From CAZCQP01 sp964500895 (GTDB lineage: Bacteria > Bacillota > Clostridia > Lachnospirales > JAISER01), in assembly GCA_964500895.1 (NCBI GenBank), contig CAZCQP010000005.1, positions 25,596 to 89,595 of the forward strand: a stretch of DNA of 64,000 bases, read 5' to 3'. The position numbers and the translations under genes are program-made. Shown here piece after piece: positions 41,033-49,271 of the stretch. A model generated the notes under the pieces. The model did no database searches and was not told where the DNA came from. It saw only the letters and a list, made by a program, of their open reading frames with translations. Positions within the stretch are counted from its first letter, which is position 1. Every line of letters starts with the position of its first letter.

Positions 41033-41572
41033 TTATTCCTCCTGTTTTCCTGTGTAGTATTCTTCTTTCAGCATGGACATCATATGTAAATCATAATATT
41101 GTCCATCTTTCATGGCGCTGCGGCGGGTGACCCCCTCCGACACAAAACCCAAAGAGCGGTACAGCCCTTCTGCCTTGTTGCCAGGGTAAAAATCCAGGGT
41201 GACCCTTTCCATGGCCAGGGTTTCAAAGCAATAGGCCATCAGCAGTTGCATCAGTTCCCGGCCGTAACCTTTTTGCAAATAATCCGGCTCACCAATGTAA
41301 ATGCGGGTGATGTCCACGGACTTGTAATGGTTGTCTAACCGGCTTAAATGCACACGACCAATGAGTGTTTGGCTGTGCTTGTCCACCAGGGTAAACTGCT
41401 TATAGGAAGGGTCTACTTCCCGCTGAAAAAACTCCCTTAAAACCGCTTCGTAGGTGCGGCCTTTGCCGATGGAAAGGAACCGGACAGTTTCCGGCTGGTT
41501 CTCCCACCGCACAAAGTGGGTGCAGTCTTCAAATGTTGAATCCCTGATGCGCAGGCGTACAGATTCTATCAT
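41033..41572 (-). CDS. GNAT-family N-acetyltransferase
   Basis: A 179-residue acetyl-CoA-dependent N-acetyltransferase of the RimJ/RimL-like type. It has RLRIRDSTFEDCTHFVRWEN, the central beta strand with ITRIYIGEPDYLQKGYGRELMQLL (acetyl-CoA binding), and FETLAMERVTLDFYPGNKAEGLYRSLGF. The acceptor is unknown. It is the first gene after the SAM-I riboswitch and forms an operon with metK, which is unusual, since the riboswitch normally sits directly before metK. Confidence 0.85.
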   Translation of the reverse strand: MIESVRLRIRDSTFEDCTHFVRWENQPETVRFLSIGKGRTYEAVLREFFQREVDPSYKQFTLVDKHSQTLIGRVHLSRLDNHYKSVDITRIYIGEPDYLQKGYGRELMQLLMAYCFETLAMERVTLDFYPGNKAEGLYRSLGFVSEGVTRRSAMKDGQYYDLHMMSMLKEEYYTGKQEE

Positions 41573-41597
41573 TTAACATTCTCCTTTAATTTATAAA

Positions 41598-41626
41598 AGA
41601 AAAAAGCCTTATCATCGGCTTTTTAT
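41598..41626 (-). terminator. Expression-platform terminator of the SAM-I riboswitch
   Basis: On the minus strand AAAAAGCC and GGCTTTTT form a stem around an 8-base loop containing GATGATAA, ending in a T run, between the aptamer and the GNAT start codon. The loop region can compete with the P1 strand of the aptamer. Confidence 0.75.
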
Positions 41627-41638
41627 TTGAAGAAATCA

Positions 41639-41745
41639 TCTCATCTTCCGGATAAAAAACCGGGGAATTAGCACCGATGCATGGTTTCATGCCGGTTGCT
41701 GGGCTTCACAGGGCCTTCTCCCTCCACCTCTCTGGATAAGTTTTA
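41639..41745 (-). promoter_or_regulatory. SAM-I (S-box) riboswitch aptamer
   Basis: On the minus strand the hallmark segments follow in order: CTTATCCAGAGAGGTGGAGG, GGCCCTGTGAAGCCCAGCAACC, the GGCATGAAACCATGC stem, and GGTGCTAATTCC. P1 is formed by CTTATC (41735-41740) and GATGAG (41640-41645). The aptamer binds S-adenosylmethionine and then favours the downstream terminator. It controls the GNAT-metK operon. Confidence 0.93.
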
Positions 41746-41765
41746 TGCAGTTGTATGGATCATTT

Positions 41766-42116
41766 TCAAACCGAATAGTCCCGGGAAAGCTGCCGTTCCA
41801 TCATTTCAGCCAAGCCGAAGCCCCCGGCCTTTGCCGAGTTTTTGGCGTACTGTTCGTCCAGCATTTCCGTGAAAATTTCCTGAGCCCGGCTAGTGGGAAT
41901 GAAACCGTCTTTGGAAATGGTTTTGCGCATTTCCTTAAACATCATTTGCAGGAAATAAGATTCAAATTCCACACAGGCCTGGCGCATTTCCGCCTTGTTG
42001 TTATCCTTCACCGCCTGCTCTAACACGCTTTGGAAAGAGCCAAGCTTGGCCTCGTCCTGCTGTATCTGGGCAGACATTTGGGTAATTTGGGCATCACTGA
42101 TTGATGAAATTTCCAT
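41766..42116 (-). CDS. Rod-binding protein (FlgJ N-terminal-like)
   Basis: A 116-residue protein with the rod-binding domain of FlgJ: ACVEFESYFLQMMFKEMRKTI, then EIFTEMLDEQYAKNSAKAGGFGLAEMM. The C-terminal muramidase domain of proteobacterial FlgJ is absent, as is usual in Firmicutes. It is expected to help assemble or cap the flagellar rod. It follows flhP by 31 bases as the last gene of the mbl-flhO-flhP operon. Confidence 0.85.
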   Translation of the reverse strand: MEISSISDAQITQMSAQIQQDEAKLGSFQSVLEQAVKDNNKAEMRQACVEFESYFLQMMFKEMRKTISKDGFIPTSRAQEIFTEMLDEQYAKNSAKAGGFGLAEMMERQLSRDYSV

Positions 42117-42147
42117 AAACGGTCACTCCTTACTTTCTTAGGCACTC

Positions 42148-42966
42148 TTACCGCTTCAGGTTATTGGCCTGGCTTAACATATCATCTGAAGTTTGAATGG
42201 CCTTGGAGTTTAACTCGTATGCACGCTGGGCCACAATTAAGTTTACCATTTCATTGGCCACCTGCACATTGGACAATTCCAAAGCGCCTTGGGAAATGGT
42301 GCTGTAGGTGCTTACATCACCGTCCACTTCCTTCATGGGCGCACCGGCGGCAGGGGTGGGAAGGAACAAGTTCTGGCCAACAGCTTCCAAGCCTTGCACG
42401 TTGGGGAACTGGACAATATCCACCTGAAAACCGGAATCTACCTGGGTTCTGTCGGTCTGCATGTACATCACCCGGCCAATATCGTCCACCGTTACGTCTC
42501 TGGCGGAAATTTCCCGGGGGATGATGATGGGTTCGTCGTCAATGCTCAGCAAAGGGTAACCCTCGGTGGTCACCATCATCAAGCCTTCATCCACGGGGCT
42601 TAATTTGAAAGCGCCGTCTTTGGTGTAGGCAATGGTGTTTTCATCTTTCTGAATGGCAAAAAAGCCGTTGCCTTGAATGGCAAAGTCCATGGCTTGTTCT
42701 GTGCGCTGAATGGAGCCGGGGGTGAACATCCGGCTAACCCCAACCGGGCGTACACCGCTGCCCACTTGCAAGTTCACCACACGGTTGCCTTGGTTGGCGG
42801 GGTCTAAGTCTGCCCGCTGCATGGTATCGTAAAGCAGAGATTTAAATTCTGCACGTTCGGTTTTGTAGCCATAAGTGTTCACGTTGGCCAAGTTGTTGGA
42901 AATGGTATCTACATTCAGCTGCTGGCTGTTCATGCCGGAAGCTGCTGTCCATAAAGAACGCATCAT
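42148..42966 (-). CDS. flhP: Flagellar basal-body rod protein FlhP (FlgG-like)
   Basis: A 272-residue FlgG-type distal rod/hook-basal body protein. N-terminal MMRSLWTAASGMNSQQLNVDTISNNLANVNTYGYKTERAEF is the flagellar rod Flg_bb_rod motif; NTANVTTYGYK-like ANVNTYGY is present. A central FlgF/G domain (with GNGFFAI) follows and a C-terminal ...ELSNVQVANEMVNLIVAQRAYELNSKAIQTSDDMLSQANNLKR is the classic FlgG tail. In Bacillus flhP forms the hook-proximal rod. The operon mbl-flhO-flhP is conserved here. Confidence 0.92.
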   Translation of the reverse strand: MMRSLWTAASGMNSQQLNVDTISNNLANVNTYGYKTERAEFKSLLYDTMQRADLDPANQGNRVVNLQVGSGVRPVGVSRMFTPGSIQRTEQAMDFAIQGNGFFAIQKDENTIAYTKDGAFKLSPVDEGLMMVTTEGYPLLSIDDEPIIIPREISARDVTVDDIGRVMYMQTDRTQVDSGFQVDIVQFPNVQGLEAVGQNLFLPTPAAGAPMKEVDGDVSTYSTISQGALELSNVQVANEMVNLIVAQRAYELNSKAIQTSDDMLSQANNLKR

Positions 42967-43003
42967 AATGCATTAACCTCCACAATAATCTTCAAAGCTT
43001 ATC

Positions 43004-43771
43004 TTATTTCCGGCCCACTTCGTTCACTGCTTTGCCGTAAATATTGTCCAAAATGCCAATCATCCGCTGGTTGGCTTCGTAAGTTCTGGCTACGGTGATT
43101 AAGTCCACCATTTCCTTCACAGAGTTCACGTTGGAATTTTCCAATGCACCGCTGGAAACTTTGCCGGTAAAGGCGGTTACCTGGGAAGGTGCAGGGGCTT
43201 CAAACAAGCTGTCCCCCACTTTTTTCAGGGTATGGGTGTCTTCAAAATCCACCATTTTCAGTTTATCAATCAATTCGCCGTCTACATACAGGCCACCGGT
43301 ATCGTCAATGGTGATGTTGCCGTTGGGCACTATAATGGGGCCTTGTTCCCCCAGCACCGCATGACCGTCCTTGGTGGACAATGTGCCGTCTGGGCCTAAG
43401 GTGAAGGAACCTTGCCGGGTGTACTTTTCCGTTGTATTGCCCTGGGCATCTGCCACGGCTACAGAAAAGAACCCACCACCTAAAATAGCCACATCCAGAG
43501 GAGCATTGGTAATGCGCAGTGCCCCTGTTTTAAAATTTGTATGAATATCATCCACAAACAGGCCGGGGGTAATTTTTCCCATACGTTTGCTGTGGGGCAA
43601 ATCGCCCGGATCGTCCAGGCGGCTTAACAGCTCTTCGGAAAAAGAGCGGGTGACCACCGTGTCTTTTTTATAGCCTGCTGTGTCCACGTTTGCAATGTTG
43701 TTGGACACCACGTCCATTTTATTCATTTGCGTGGTCATGCCTAGCGCTGAAACATATAACCCTCTTATCAT
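43004..43771 (-). CDS. flhO: Flagellar basal-body rod protein FlhO (FlgF-like)
   Basis: A 255-residue proximal-rod protein paralogous to FlhP. It starts MIRGLYVSALGMTTQMNKMDVVSNNIANVDTAGYKKD and ends with a conserved GALENSNVNSVKEMVDLITVARTYEANQRMI tail. The ATG at 43771 is preferred to longer forms, since the conserved N-terminus begins there. The gene follows mbl by 53 bases and is followed by flhP 37 bases later, the same order as Bacillus. Confidence 0.92.
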   Translation of the reverse strand: MIRGLYVSALGMTTQMNKMDVVSNNIANVDTAGYKKDTVVTRSFSEELLSRLDDPGDLPHSKRMGKITPGLFVDDIHTNFKTGALRITNAPLDVAILGGGFFSVAVADAQGNTTEKYTRQGSFTLGPDGTLSTKDGHAVLGEQGPIIVPNGNITIDDTGGLYVDGELIDKLKMVDFEDTHTLKKVGDSLFEAPAPSQVTAFTGKVSSGALENSNVNSVKEMVDLITVARTYEANQRMIGILDNIYGKAVNEVGRK

Positions 43772-43824
43772 TATAACCACCATTTCCCCCGGGGTCAACC
43801 CCGGACGTCGTTATCGTTTCATAA

Positions 43825-44841
43825 TTAGTTGTAACGCATCCTGTCGCTCATGTCCTTAGAAGTGGCAAACTCGATGAACCTGCCCGTGCCAATGGCCACG
43901 CTGGACACCGCTTCTTCTGCAATGATGGTATGGATGCCAGTTTTCAGCTTCACCAGCTTGTCGAAACCGTAGAGCAAGCTACCGCCCCCGGTCATTACAA
44001 TGCCTCTGTCACCAATGTCCGAAGCCAGCTCTGGCGGTGTGTTTTCCAGTACCTGGTGAATGGCTTCCATAATGCTGGCCAAGGGTTCGGTTAACGCCTC
44101 CAGCATTTCATCCGATGTAACGGTAATGGTTTTGGGCAAGCCGGTAATCAAGTTCCGGCCCCGTATTTCCATGGAAGCTGTCATGGTGCGCTCGAAAGCC
44201 GTGCCGATGTTTATTTTCAATTCCTCTGCTGTGCGCTCCCCAATGAGCAGGCTATGCTTTTTCCGAATGTAGCGGACGATGGATTCGTCAAAATTGTCTC
44301 CCGCCACTTTCAAAGAGCTGCTTACGACGATAGAGCCCAGAGAAATAACAGCCACATCCGTGGTGCCGCCCCCAATATCAATAACCATGCTGCCACAGGC
44401 TCTGGAAATGTCTATCCCTGCGCCGATGGCTGCCGCAATGGGTTCTTCAATGATATACACCTGCCGTGCCCCCGCCTGCTTGGTGGCATCCTCTACGGCT
44501 CTGCGTTCCACTTCCGTTACGTTGCTAGGCACACAAACGGCTATGCGTGGGCGCAAACCAAAGGGCATGGGCTTACCAATGGCTTTGCGTATAAAATATT
44601 TAAGCATTTTTTCGGTAATGTCATAGTCGGAAATAACGCCTTCCCGCAGCGGACGAATGGCCACAATGTTACCCGGCGTTCTGCCCAACATGCGGCGGGC
44701 TTCCTCCCCCACTGCCAAAATGCTGTTAGAGTCTTTGTTAATGGCCACCACCGATGGCTCTTTCAGCACAATCCCTTCCCCTTTGACATACACCAGTACA
44801 GTGGCGGTGCCAAGGTCTATTCCTATGTCTACGCTAAACAT
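43825..44841 (-). CDS. mbl: MreB-like cell-shape protein (Mbl)
   Basis: A 338-residue actin-family ATPase. It has the phosphate-1 loop DIGIDLGTATVLVYVKGEGIVL, the phosphate-2 loop VIDIGGGTTDVAVISLG, and the adenosine motif ITGG-like MTGGGSLLYG, with the ERTAEELKINIGT segment. Filaments on the inner membrane guide wall elongation. Position upstream of flhO-flhP points to the Mbl branch (Bacillus order mbl-flhO-flhP). Confidence 0.9.
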   Translation of the reverse strand: MFSVDIGIDLGTATVLVYVKGEGIVLKEPSVVAINKDSNSILAVGEEARRMLGRTPGNIVAIRPLREGVISDYDITEKMLKYFIRKAIGKPMPFGLRPRIAVCVPSNVTEVERRAVEDATKQAGARQVYIIEEPIAAAIGAGIDISRACGSMVIDIGGGTTDVAVISLGSIVVSSSLKVAGDNFDESIVRYIRKKHSLLIGERTAEELKINIGTAFERTMTASMEIRGRNLITGLPKTITVTSDEMLEALTEPLASIMEAIHQVLENTPPELASDIGDRGIVMTGGGSLLYGFDKLVKLKTGIHTIIAEEAVSSVAIGTGRFIEFATSKDMSDRMRYN

Positions 44842-45014
44842 CTTTTACGCTCCTTAATATTATCGGCAAATATGTAAAAAATATGAATCCAAATTCTATC
44901 TTAACTACCCTATTTACAAGTTTACACCATTATACAAAATTTTGAACTAAGTTAAAAGTGTTTTTTATAAAAAGTTTTGCGGTCGGCAAATGGTCACCTT
45001 ACTAAAATTAAAAA

Positions 45015-45066
45015 TTCAGGCTGCGGCAAAATGTCTTTTGGGCATCTTGCAGCAGCCTTTTTTTCT
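45015..45066. terminator. Terminator after rny
   Basis: AGGCTGC and GGCAA arms pair with TTGCAGCAGCCT around an imperfect stem with T-rich flanks on both sides, just after the RNase Y stop codon. Confidence 0.65.
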
Positions 45067-45069
45067 TCA

Positions 45070-46620
45070 TTATTTTGCATATTCAATTGCCCGTGTTTCC
45101 CGAATGAGGTTCACTTTAATCTGGCCGGGGTATTCAAGCTCTTCCTCAATTTTTTTGGCAATGTCTCTGGCCAGAACCGTCATGCCACGGTCGTCCACAT
45201 CCTCGGGGATGATAACGATGCGCAGCTCTCGTCCCGCCTGAATGGCAAAGGATTTTTCCACACCTTTAAAAGTATCTGCAATGCTTTCAAGCTTTTGAAG
45301 GCGCTTAATATAAGATTCCAGTGTTTCACGCCTTGCGCCGGGTCTTGCGGCAGAGATAGCGTCTGCGGCCTGCACCAGCACCGAAATGATGTTGGTGGGT
45401 TCAACGTCGCCGTGGTGAGATTCCACCGCATTTATGATGATGTCCGACTCACGGTATTTCTTGCAAAGGGCCACGCCAATGCTGATGTGGGAACCTTCCA
45501 TGTCGTGGTCGACGGATTTTCCAATGTCATGAAGCAACCCTGCACGTTTTGCTAGTGTAATGTCAACCCCCAATTCGCTGGCCATTAACCCCGTTAAATG
45601 AGCCACCTCAATGGAGTGCTTCAATACATTTTGTCCATAGCTTGTCCTAAACTTCATTTTGCCCAGAAGCCGTACAAGCTCTGGATGTATACCATGTACA
45701 CCTGTTTCAAAGGTGGCAGCTTCACCTTCCTCGCGGATGATGACTTCCACTTCTTTTCTGGCTTTTTCCACCATTTCTTCAATTCTGGCCGGGTGGACAC
45801 GGCCGTCCAGCACCAGTTTTTCCAGGGCGATTCTGGCAATTTCTCTGCGCATGGAATCGAACCCGGACAAAATCACTGCTTCCGGCGTGTCATCGATGAT
45901 TAAGTCGATACCGGTTAAGGATTCTAAAGTGCGGATATTTCTGCCTTCACGGCCGATGATACGGCCTTTCATTTCGTCATTGGGCAAGGCCACCACAGAA
46001 ACGGTGGTTTCCGCCACATGGTCTACTGCACAGCGGCCAATGGCGCTGGCCACAATATTTTTGGCCCGTTTATCCGCCTCTAGCTTAGCTTTTGATTCAA
46101 TGTCTTTAATGAGCATGGCTGCTTCAACTTTAACTTCACTTTCAATGCTGGCCAGCAAATAATCTTTGGCTTGCTCGGAGGTTAAACCGGAAATACGTTC
46201 CAGTTCTTCTTGTTGCTTTTCCAAAGCCTTGGTAATTTCAAGCTTTTGCGCTTCTAAACCTTCAAGCTTTATGGAAAGCTGCTCCTCTTTCTTTTCAAAG
46301 GCTTCGCTTTTACGGTCCAGCACCTCTTCTTTTTGAATCAGCCGCCGTTCCAGACGGGTAAGCTCATTTCTGCGTTCTTTTGCTTCTTTTTCTGCCTCGT
46401 TTTTTGTGCGTATGCTTTCTTCCTTGGCCTCTAAAAGCAGTTCCTTTTTGGTGGCCTCGGCGTTGCGCCTGGCTTCTTCAATAATGTTTTCAGCTTCCAG
46501 CTCGGCAGAGCCAATTTTGGATTCCGCCACTTTTTTACGATACAGTACACCGGCAAAGAACACGATGATACCGCAAAAAACTGCAACTACAACGCACAGT
46601 ATAATCATCACTAAATCCAT
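45070..46620 (-). CDS. rny: Ribonuclease Y
   Basis: A 516-residue membrane-anchored endoribonuclease that starts bulk mRNA decay. Order: N-terminal transmembrane helix (about 4-25), a long coiled coil (30-200), a KH RNA-binding domain (GRIIGREGRNIRTLESLTGIDLI) and an HD domain with the metal motif LLHDIGKSVDHD. The reading frame extends to 46701, but the conserved MDLVMIILCVVVAVFC start at 46620 gives the normal length; GGAGGTG lies farther upstream than usual, so spacing is loose. A consensus promoter lies at 46775-46803. A YlbF-family partner is encoded at 62444. Confidence 0.95.
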   Translation of the reverse strand: MDLVMIILCVVVAVFCGIIVFFAGVLYRKKVAESKIGSAELEAENIIEEARRNAEATKKELLLEAKEESIRTKNEAEKEAKERRNELTRLERRLIQKEEVLDRKSEAFEKKEEQLSIKLEGLEAQKLEITKALEKQQEELERISGLTSEQAKDYLLASIESEVKVEAAMLIKDIESKAKLEADKRAKNIVASAIGRCAVDHVAETTVSVVALPNDEMKGRIIGREGRNIRTLESLTGIDLIIDDTPEAVILSGFDSMRREIARIALEKLVLDGRVHPARIEEMVEKARKEVEVIIREEGEAATFETGVHGIHPELVRLLGKMKFRTSYGQNVLKHSIEVAHLTGLMASELGVDITLAKRAGLLHDIGKSVDHDMEGSHISIGVALCKKYRESDIIINAVESHHGDVEPTNIISVLVQAADAISAARPGARRETLESYIKRLQKLESIADTFKGVEKSFAIQAGRELRIVIIPEDVDDRGMTVLARDIAKKIEEELEYPGQIKVNLIRETRAIEYAK

Positions 46621-46774
46621 ACTAGAACAACATGCACCTCCTTCCCGATTTTCATGATGCATTTGCCAATGGTTTGCATTGACTTTAGCCCGCATTTCCA
46701 TGCATCACTACTTTGTGCTTATGAAAAAAAGGAACTTGCCGCATAGGGAAATTCCAAATTTAACACACCATTAC

Positions 46775-46803
46775 ATTATATAACCATTTGAAAATAATGT
46801 CAA
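46775..46803 (-). promoter_or_regulatory. Consensus sigma-A promoter of rny
   Basis: On the minus strand TTGACA (46798-46803), a 17-base spacer and TATAAT (46775-46780). The rest of the 46621-46995 gap holds only an AT-rich leader and, to the right, unstructured sequence; I see no other gene there. Confidence 0.8.
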
Positions 46804-46995
46804 GGCAAATAAAATCTTTAGCCTTTAGAACAAAAAAATGAATAAATTTTACGAAGCTCAAGCAACGCAGCAGGACAATCATTACAATTCGGGGGGAAAT
46901 CTGTGGCAAAGCCCTTGTGGGTGGATGCCCTTATGTACAGCAGGGTTGGAATGCTTTTAGGCACAATTAGAATCCCATAGCAGCTTTAACGATAA

Positions 46996-47409
46996 TCAAT
47001 CGTAGATTGCTTCAATACCAAGTTCCTTAAGCTTTTCCAGGTGATTGCGCATGTTTTGCAGCACTTCTGGTGCATGGCCTTCCCACTCCAAAACTTCGCC
47101 AACAATGCGCAACGGTTGCTGGGTGCGGTAAGATTTAGTAGGGTTCCCTGGGAACTTCTTATCCGTAAGATTGGGGTCATCCTCAATGCTGCCCAGAGGT
47201 TCCACACAGTAAATACGGCCGGGCATATCACCTACCGCCAATTCCGCTCCCCAAATGGCCGCATCCATGGTGGCCGTCAGGTACACGTAGTTGGCTTTCT
47301 TTCCTAGGCCATAGTTAGAGTGAAAGCCAGGCTCCAATAAGTCCCCCACTTTAAGATCCGCCTTTGTACCGTGGTAGAAAGGTCCTGTTTTGGCTTCTGT
47401 ATTGTTCAT
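46996..47409 (-). CDS. arr: Rifampin ADP-ribosyltransferase (Arr family)
   Basis: A 137-residue enzyme that inactivates rifamycin antibiotics by ADP-ribosylation from NAD+. It matches the compact Arr fold: FYHGTKADLKVGDLLEPGF, NYVYLTATMDAAIWGAELA, RIYCVEPLG, and the highly conserved EDDPNLTDKKFPGNPTKSYR with EPLRIVG-like QPLRIVGEVLEWEGH. GATGGAGG precedes the ATG at 47409; an upstream in-frame ATG at 47436 gives a longer ORF without a site. The gene is single and divergent from a VOC-fold gene. Arr is widespread in environmental chromosomes, so this need not be recent acquired resistance. Confidence 0.92.
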   Translation of the reverse strand: MNNTEAKTGPFYHGTKADLKVGDLLEPGFHSNYGLGKKANYVYLTATMDAAIWGAELAVGDMPGRIYCVEPLGSIEDDPNLTDKKFPGNPTKSYRTQQPLRIVGEVLEWEGHAPEVLQNMRNHLEKLKELGIEAIYD

Positions 47410-47495
47410 ATTAAAACCTCCATCAAAATTTTGCATAAAATTTGGAAGATGGCATAAACTAATGCCATTTTAACCCACTTTTTAAGGAGATAGCG

Positions 47496-47879
47496 ATGAT
47501 TGATCAATTTGGACAAGTGATGGTTTACGTACACAACCCACGGCAGGCGGCTGATTTTTGGGTAGAAAAACTGGATTTCATTGAAACAGATGTCACCATG
47601 TTGGAAGATGCAATTCTTGCAGTTGAAGTGACGCACAGCAAAACATCCGACGTTAGCCTGATGCTGCTTAACCGGGCAATCGTTGAAAAGCTATCACAGG
47701 AAGTGCCCTTATCCACCCCTTCCATTTTATTTTCCAGCTACCATCTTCAAGCCATGTACGATGAACTGAAAAGCAAAGGGGTCGAGGTTGGGGAAATGGT
47801 GGAAATGCCCCACCAAAAAACGTTCAACTTTGCAGATGTTGAAGGCAATTACTTTGCTGTACGTGAAATAAAAGGTTGA
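47496..47879 (+). CDS. VOC-fold (glyoxalase/bleomycin-resistance-like) protein
   Basis: A 127-residue protein with the paired beta-alpha-beta-beta-beta modules of the vicinal-oxygen-chelate superfamily: GQVMVYVHNPRQAADFWVEKLDF at the N-terminus and FNFADVEGNYFAVRE at the C-terminus. Members are glyoxalases, dioxygenases or drug-binding proteins; the substrate cannot be named. It has a good ribosome site (AAGGAG) and is divergent from arr. Confidence 0.85.
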   Translation: MIDQFGQVMVYVHNPRQAADFWVEKLDFIETDVTMLEDAILAVEVTHSKTSDVSLMLLNRAIVEKLSQEVPLSTPSILFSSYHLQAMYDELKSKGVEVGEMVEMPHQKTFNFADVEGNYFAVREIKG

Positions 47880-47884
47880 TTGTA

Positions 47885-47937
47885 GGGAATGACCCCCGTG
47901 TAATTCCGTTTTTCAGAACGACACAGGGGTCGTTCCC
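47885..47937. terminator. Imperfect inverted repeat between convergent genes
   Basis: GGGAATGACCCCCGTGT (47885-47901) pairs with ACACAGGGGTCGTTCCC (47921-47937) with one or two mismatches over a 19-base loop. It has no T-run; it may still act as a bidirectional terminator or be a small repeat. Confidence 0.45.
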
Positions 47938-47947
47938 TCCATGTCTG

Positions 47948-49108
47948 CTATTGAAACAAGGGCATTTGGCTAATGCGGTGAATGGCTTCCTCCAGCTTTT
48001 GCACACTGCATATACAAGCAATGCGCACATACCCTTCCCCGCAAGCACCAAAAGTATTCCCTGGCAACGTAAGCACATGGGCTTCCTTTAAAATTCTGTC
48101 CGACACTTCCGCCGAAGATAGCCCTGTTTTTTCAATGTTGATAAACAAATAAAACGTACCCTGTGGGGGTAGCACAGACATTTTAGGAATGGCGTTAATC
48201 TTCTCTGCCGCCAAAAACACCCTTTTTTTGTACTCCTCATAAAACTTGGGTTGTATTTCTTTTCTGTGGCGTAAAGCATGCAAGGCGGCCCGCTGGGAAA
48301 CAGAGGGGCTGGTGAAAGCCACGTTTTCGTTAATTTGCTGAATGACCCGGATGATGTAGTCTGGGGCGATGATGTTGCCCACCCGCCAGCCAGTCATGAT
48401 GAAGTCTTTGGAAAAGCTGTTGATGGTGATGGTGCGTTCCTTCATCCCCGGCAGGCTGGCAATGGGCACGAATTTTTCACCATAGGTGTACAGGGTATAA
48501 ATGTCGTCGGCAATAACGAGCAAGTCGTGCTTTTGAGCACATTGGGCAATTTGCTGCAAAGTGTCCACCGTGAAGCAAGCCCCGGTGGGGTTGGAGGGTG
48601 TGTTCACAATGATGGCCCGGGTGCGGTCGGTGATTTTGCTCTCCAGCCGTGCCATGTTAATTTGGAAGTTTTCGTTACCGTAAGTTTCCAAGGGCACGGG
48701 AATGCCTCTGGCCAGCTCAATCTGCTGGGGGTATGGGGTGAAGCATGGGGTGTGCATGATGATTTCATCGCCGTCGTCCACAATGGCTTCCAGCGCCAAG
48801 TACATAGCAATGCACCCGCTGGTGGTGACCATAATTTCCCCATCCTCCACGTCCATGGCGTATTCTTCTTTATAAAACTTGGAAATTTCGGCCCGCAGCT
48901 CTGGGTCACCCCGAAAGTCTGTATATTTGGTGTGGCCCAGCTTGGCGTCTTGAAAGGCGTTGTCGATGATGATGTCATCGGTAATCAAGTCTGGGTCCCC
49001 CAGGCTCAAATCAATCACGTCGTCGTAGGCCCGGGCCAGCACATCCGAAGCGCCCATGGCCGTTTCTCCACTTTTCCAATATCTTTTTGCAATGAATTTA
49101 TGCTTCAT
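47948..49108 (-). CDS. PLP-dependent class I/II aminotransferase
   Basis: A 386-residue fold-type I enzyme. It has DLSLGDPDLITDD, TSGCIAMYLALEAI, NTPSNPTGACF (pyridoxal-binding Asn-Pro-Thr-Gly), the Schiff-base lysine in SFSKDFIMTGWRVG, and C-terminal GEGYVRIACICS with the carboxylate-binding Arg. It resembles aspartate/aromatic aminotransferase family members; the substrate is not predictable. The start ATG at 49108 follows AGGAGG by 9 bases. A consensus promoter lies at 49154-49182. Confidence 0.88.
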   Translation of the reverse strand: MKHKFIAKRYWKSGETAMGASDVLARAYDDVIDLSLGDPDLITDDIIIDNAFQDAKLGHTKYTDFRGDPELRAEISKFYKEEYAMDVEDGEIMVTTSGCIAMYLALEAIVDDGDEIIMHTPCFTPYPQQIELARGIPVPLETYGNENFQINMARLESKITDRTRAIIVNTPSNPTGACFTVDTLQQIAQCAQKHDLLVIADDIYTLYTYGEKFVPIASLPGMKERTITINSFSKDFIMTGWRVGNIIAPDYIIRVIQQINENVAFTSPSVSQRAALHALRHRKEIQPKFYEEYKKRVFLAAEKINAIPKMSVLPPQGTFYLFINIEKTGLSSAEVSDRILKEAHVLTLPGNTFGACGEGYVRIACICSVQKLEEAIHRISQMPLFQ

Positions 49109-49153
49109 ATCCCACGTCCTCCTATCTTTTGGCAACCATTAACTGTTTACATC

Positions 49154-49182
49154 ATTATATAGAGGTGTTTTCCAACTGTCAA
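49154..49182 (-). promoter_or_regulatory. Consensus sigma-A promoter of the aminotransferase gene
   Basis: On the minus strand TTGACA (49177-49182), a 17-base spacer and TATAAT (49154-49159). Confidence 0.8.
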
Positions 49183-49271
49183 ATGGGCGCACCCATAAAA
49201 CCTGTCTTGCATCATGCCAAAAATCATAGTATCATAGGCATTAGCAATTTTTAACAAAAGGGGGAGTGCGC

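Noticed and set aside
41740..41769. TTGAAA-N18-TAAAAC as promoter of the SAM riboswitch
   Set aside because: Its start point would fall inside the P1 strand of the aptamer (41735-41740), so it cannot produce the full riboswitch; the promoter must be further upstream.
48278..49162. 294-codon plus-strand frame opposite the aminotransferase gene
   Set aside because: Antisense artefact: it shows no conserved motifs and lies wholly over a clear enzyme gene.
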